NCBI GenBank assembly: GCA_027592485.1
Contig: JAQCKL010000031.1
Location: 1-16,187 of the forward strand
From: Cyanobacteriota bacterium
Lineage (GTDB): Bacteria > Cyanobacteriota > Cyanobacteriia > Phormidesmidales > Phormidesmidaceae
Direction: 5' to 3'
Length of the DNA stretch: 16,187 nucleotides
Part shown: piece after piece, positions 14,259-16,187 of the stretch
How positions within the stretch are numbered: the first letter of the stretch is position 1
Layout of the letters: each line of letters opens with the position of its first letter
Program-made: the position numbers and the translations under genes
Notes under the pieces: generated by a model
What the model saw: the letters and a program-made list of their open reading frames with translations, nothing else
What the model was told of the DNA's origin: nothing
The model's database searches: none

Positions 14259-14285
14259 CCCTAGGGTTAGATCACAACCCTAGGG
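14259..14285 (-). terminator. 10-bp inverted repeat (CCCTAGGGTT / AACCCTAGGG) after the K+ channel gene
   Basis: CCCTAGGGTT (14259-14268), loop AGATCAC, AACCCTAGGG (14276-14285): a perfect 10-bp stem, and each arm contains the self-complementary CCCTAGGG. It begins 24 bp past the channel stop (minus strand) with no U-tract, so it is either a U-tract-independent terminator or a pair of protein-binding sites. Confidence 0.5.
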
Positions 14286-14308
14286 AACCCAGGGGACGGG
14301 CGGCGGGG

Positions 14309-15235
14309 TCAGTCCTCTAGAGTCGGTACATTAGGGCTCATAAACGGCATGGTGACTTGGGGGGAGGGGATCTCCCTGGCGGCGACAGCGGTAGCCAGTT
14401 GCTCCGCGTTCAGGGGGAGGGCAGTGCCACACCGTTTGCAAAACTGGGCATCGGCGTCATGTTGGCCCCAATGGCATTGTCCGCAGGGCACAGAGCGGGT
14501 TTGAGAGACTTTGACCACGCTGCGAATCAGGGCACTGAGCTGGGTGGGAATCAGGGTGATCCCCGTGAGGATCATCAGTACCGTAAACCAGCGACCGGCC
14601 TCAGAGACGGGGGTGATATCCCCAAAGCCGACGGTGGTCATGGTCACCACGGCAAAATAGGCTGCGTCTAGATATGAGCTAAAGGTTTCGGGGTGGAAAT
14701 GCTGCTCAATCTGAAAGATGATGCCAGCGTAGATAAAGATCAGGGTGAACAGGGTAGAAAGAATCCGAATCACCACTAACCGCTCGGGGGTCGCAACCCG
14801 GCTCAACCAACTGCGATCGCCCAGCAACCTGACCAGTCGCAACACCCGCAGCCACCGCAGCAGCCGCAAAAATCGCATGTCCAAAAAGCCCAGCAAGAAA
14901 GGTAAGATCGCCAGGAGATCGACCCAGCCATAGGGGCTAATCACGTATTTCCACCAGCGATCGGCGCTCCAGATCCGGAGACCGTACTCTAGGGTAAAGA
15001 GGCCGAGAATCACCCAGTCAATGGCGTGACAGATCGTCTCTAGGGTGGGGGATAGGGGGTAGGTCTCCACTACAAAGATGGCAGCAGAAATCAAAATCAG
15101 CAGAGAAACACCGCTGGTGACCCAACCCCCACTGCCGGTTTGGGTGTCGTCAAGGGCGATGGCAAGGCGCTGCTTTAGATCCACGGCGCTGAGGCAATAG
15201 GGTGATTTGATTGTAAGGGTTGACTGGCGCTGCAT
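14309..15235 (-). CDS. Voltage-gated-type potassium channel with C-terminal zinc ribbon
   Basis: 308 residues. Six membrane segments: S1 about 39-58, S2 71-90, S3 102-118, S4 121-138, S5 152-176, S6 214-238. S4 carries Arg at 121, 124, 127, 130, 133 and 136, every third residue, the voltage-sensor pattern. The pore loop has TVGFGD (201-206), a K+ selectivity filter with Phe in place of the usual Tyr (TVGYGD), a change known to be tolerated in some channels. The cytosolic C-terminus holds CGQC...CKRCG with Cys 251, 254, 266 and 269, a CxxC-x11-CxxC zinc ribbon, unusual on such channels. The tail (270-308) is short and Pro-rich. It would be a tetrameric inner- or thylakoid-membrane K+ channel; SynK in cyanobacteria is a precedent for a thylakoid K+ channel. 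ATG 15235 gives full S1. It lies 150 bp downstream of the ABC-2 permease gene on the same strand. Confidence 0.92.
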   Translation of the reverse strand: MQRQSTLTIKSPYCLSAVDLKQRLAIALDDTQTGSGGWVTSGVSLLILISAAIFVVETYPLSPTLETICHAIDWVILGLFTLEYGLRIWSADRWWKYVISPYGWVDLLAILPFLLGFLDMRFLRLLRWLRVLRLVRLLGDRSWLSRVATPERLVVIRILSTLFTLIFIYAGIIFQIEQHFHPETFSSYLDAAYFAVVTMTTVGFGDITPVSEAGRWFTVLMILTGITLIPTQLSALIRSVVKVSQTRSVPCGQCHWGQHDADAQFCKRCGTALPLNAEQLATAVAAREIPSPQVTMPFMSPNVPTLED

Positions 15236-15260
15236 CTCGCCATTTGGACAAGGCTATCAA

Positions 15261-15292
15261 GGCCCTGCGGCTGGTATGGCAGTCGCAGGGCC
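15261..15292 (-). terminator. 13-bp hairpin between ABC permease and K+ channel genes
   Basis: GGCCCTGCGGCTG (15261-15273) pairs with CAGTCGCAGGGCC (15280-15292) with one G-U, loop GTATGG. It sits about 95 bp after the permease stop and 26 bp before the channel ATG (minus strand). There is no U-tract on either strand. It may end the permease transcript or structure the channel's leader. Confidence 0.5.
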
Positions 15293-15385
15293 GGTTAGGA
15301 CAAGACTGCGAGCCATTCTGCTTCTGCGCTAAGGATCAGAGGGATTCTAGGAGTCCTAAGCAAAGTGGCCAGCGCTATATATGCC

Positions 15386-16187
15386 TTAGTCCTTCTGATG
15401 GGAGAACTGGTATGCCCCGACCCAGGACAACGCAATGGCCGCCGCCAACAAAATCGGGATGCTATAAAAGGGGAACTCCGAGAAGGGTTGGTACGCCGCC
15501 GCCCGCAAGCCAGTGGTGGCATAGGTCAGCGGTAGCGCATAAACAACGAACTTCAGTGCCATGGGCAAGGTACTGGGGTCAAAGAAGGTCGCCCCCAAAA
15601 AGGACATCGGCACAATCAGGAAATTATTGAACAGCCCTACGCTTTCCAGGGATTTCACATTCAGCCCAACAATTACCCCCAGCCCAGCAAACACGGCACA
15701 GTTGAGGATCAAGAGGAGCAAGAACAAGGGATTGATAAAGCTCCAAACTTTCCCAGTGAAAATTACCGCTACCAAGATTACTGATGTTGCAGTCATCATG
15801 CCCCGCACAATCCCTGCCAGCATTTTGCCCAGGTGCAGGGCCAGAGGATAGACAGGATACAGCAACATTTCTGAAAACGTCTTGGTGAATAGGCGATCGC
15901 CACAAATCGAAAACGTGGTCCCCCCAAAGCTAATCACCATGGAGGACAGGGCGACCATGCCCGGCAAGATAAATTCCAGATAGGTATCCCCTGCCGTGGG
16001 TTGACTGATGCGATCGAGGGAACTGCCCAGCCCCAGGCCAAAGGCCAAAATATAAATCAAAGGGGAAATCAATCCCGATGCCGCCACCTGGGGGATTCGC
16101 ACCCGCAAGTCCAGCCAGTCTCCCCAGAAGACCGTCAGGCTATCCCCTAATAACTGCTTCAGGCGTTTGAGGGGAAAACGTCGGCGG
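15386..16187 (-). CDS. ABC-2 type transporter permease, start outside window
   Basis: The frame is open to the right edge, so the gene is incomplete at its 5' end. The visible part includes FPLKRLKQLLGDSLTVFWGDW as an N-terminal amphipathic stretch, then RIPQVAASGLISPLIYILAFGLGLG (first membrane helix) and six hydrophobic segments in all, with EFILPGMVALSSMVISFGG and TTFSICGDRLFTKTFSEMLLYPV between helices. That 'pG(l/i)...' start and internal pattern fit the ABC-2 permease (DrrB/NodJ-type) family. ABC-2 permeases pair with a separate ATPase, which could lie to the right. The exported substrate is not predictable. A TTG at 16108 would only give 240 residues and cuts off the amphipathic segment, so it is not the start. 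Confidence 0.87.
   Translation of the reverse strand, partial: RRRFPLKRLKQLLGDSLTVFWGDWLDLRVRIPQVAASGLISPLIYILAFGLGLGSSLDRISQPTAGDTYLEFILPGMVALSSMVISFGGTTFSICGDRLFTKTFSEMLLYPVYPLALHLGKMLAGIVRGMMTATSVILVAVIFTGKVWSFINPLFLLLLILNCAVFAGLGVIVGLNVKSLESVGLFNNFLIVPMSFLGATFFDPSTLPMALKFVVYALPLTYATTGLRAAAYQPFSEFPFYSIPILLAAAIALSWVGAYQFSHQKD

Noticed and set aside
1..16187. CRISPR arrays, tRNA or rRNA genes, and intact insertion sequences
   Set aside because: No regularly spaced repeats, no cloverleaf-like segments and no transposase frame were seen on reading both strands.

Overview
The window comes from a cyanobacterium. The HIP1 octamer GCGATCGC occurs about 19 times in 16 kb, where roughly a quarter of a site would be expected by chance. 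Several genes are also typically cyanobacterial: a short three-domain ribosomal protein S1, a tocopherol-pathway MPBQ/MSBQ methyltransferase close to Synechocystis Sll0418, a DUF3598 protein and a plant/cyanobacterial-type metallophosphoesterase. The genus cannot be fixed from this; a filamentous Leptolyngbya-like organism is only a guess.

Layout. 1-1093 is the 3' part of a family-5 peptide-type solute-binding protein (+). 1161-2099 is a metallophosphoesterase (+), converging on ribosomal protein S1 (2179-3201, -) over a perfect 18-bp bidirectional terminator. 3504-5389 holds an apparent two-gene minus-strand unit, MPBQ/MSBQ methyltransferase then DUF3598. 5571-5924 is a long leader in front of a type I-beta DAHP synthase (aroF, 5925-6782, +). 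6855-7349 encodes a small exported Cys-rich protein (+). 7465-8225 (-) holds an orphan DUF4280 PAAR-like gene and, overlapping it, an ORF that has lost its start. 8351-9880 is a GT22-type mannosyltransferase (+) and 10095-11291 a DUF389 membrane protein (+). On the minus strand follow a secreted PPC-domain protein (11516-12265), a solute-binding/OmpA fusion (12520-14091), a voltage-gated-type K+ channel with a C-terminal zinc ribbon (14309-15235) and an ABC-2 permease running off the window (15386-16187).

The most interesting system is the aroF leader. It carries two separate short ORFs, MPALTARFYFWFFGEVHER and MTYASYWFFSFFGFTRRCSG, each packed with Phe, Tyr and Trp codons and each followed by an intrinsic terminator and a competing helix. 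This looks like two ribosome-mediated transcription attenuators in series, sensing all three aromatic amino acids, at the entry step of the shikimate pathway. The DAHP synthase they precede appears to lack a fused allosteric domain, so leader control may be the main feedback. All of this is read from sequence and remains an inference until tested.

A second recurring pattern is strong hairpins without U-tracts just after several stop codons (aroF, DUF389, K+ channel, ABC permease). The remaining genes are not obviously functionally linked to one another.
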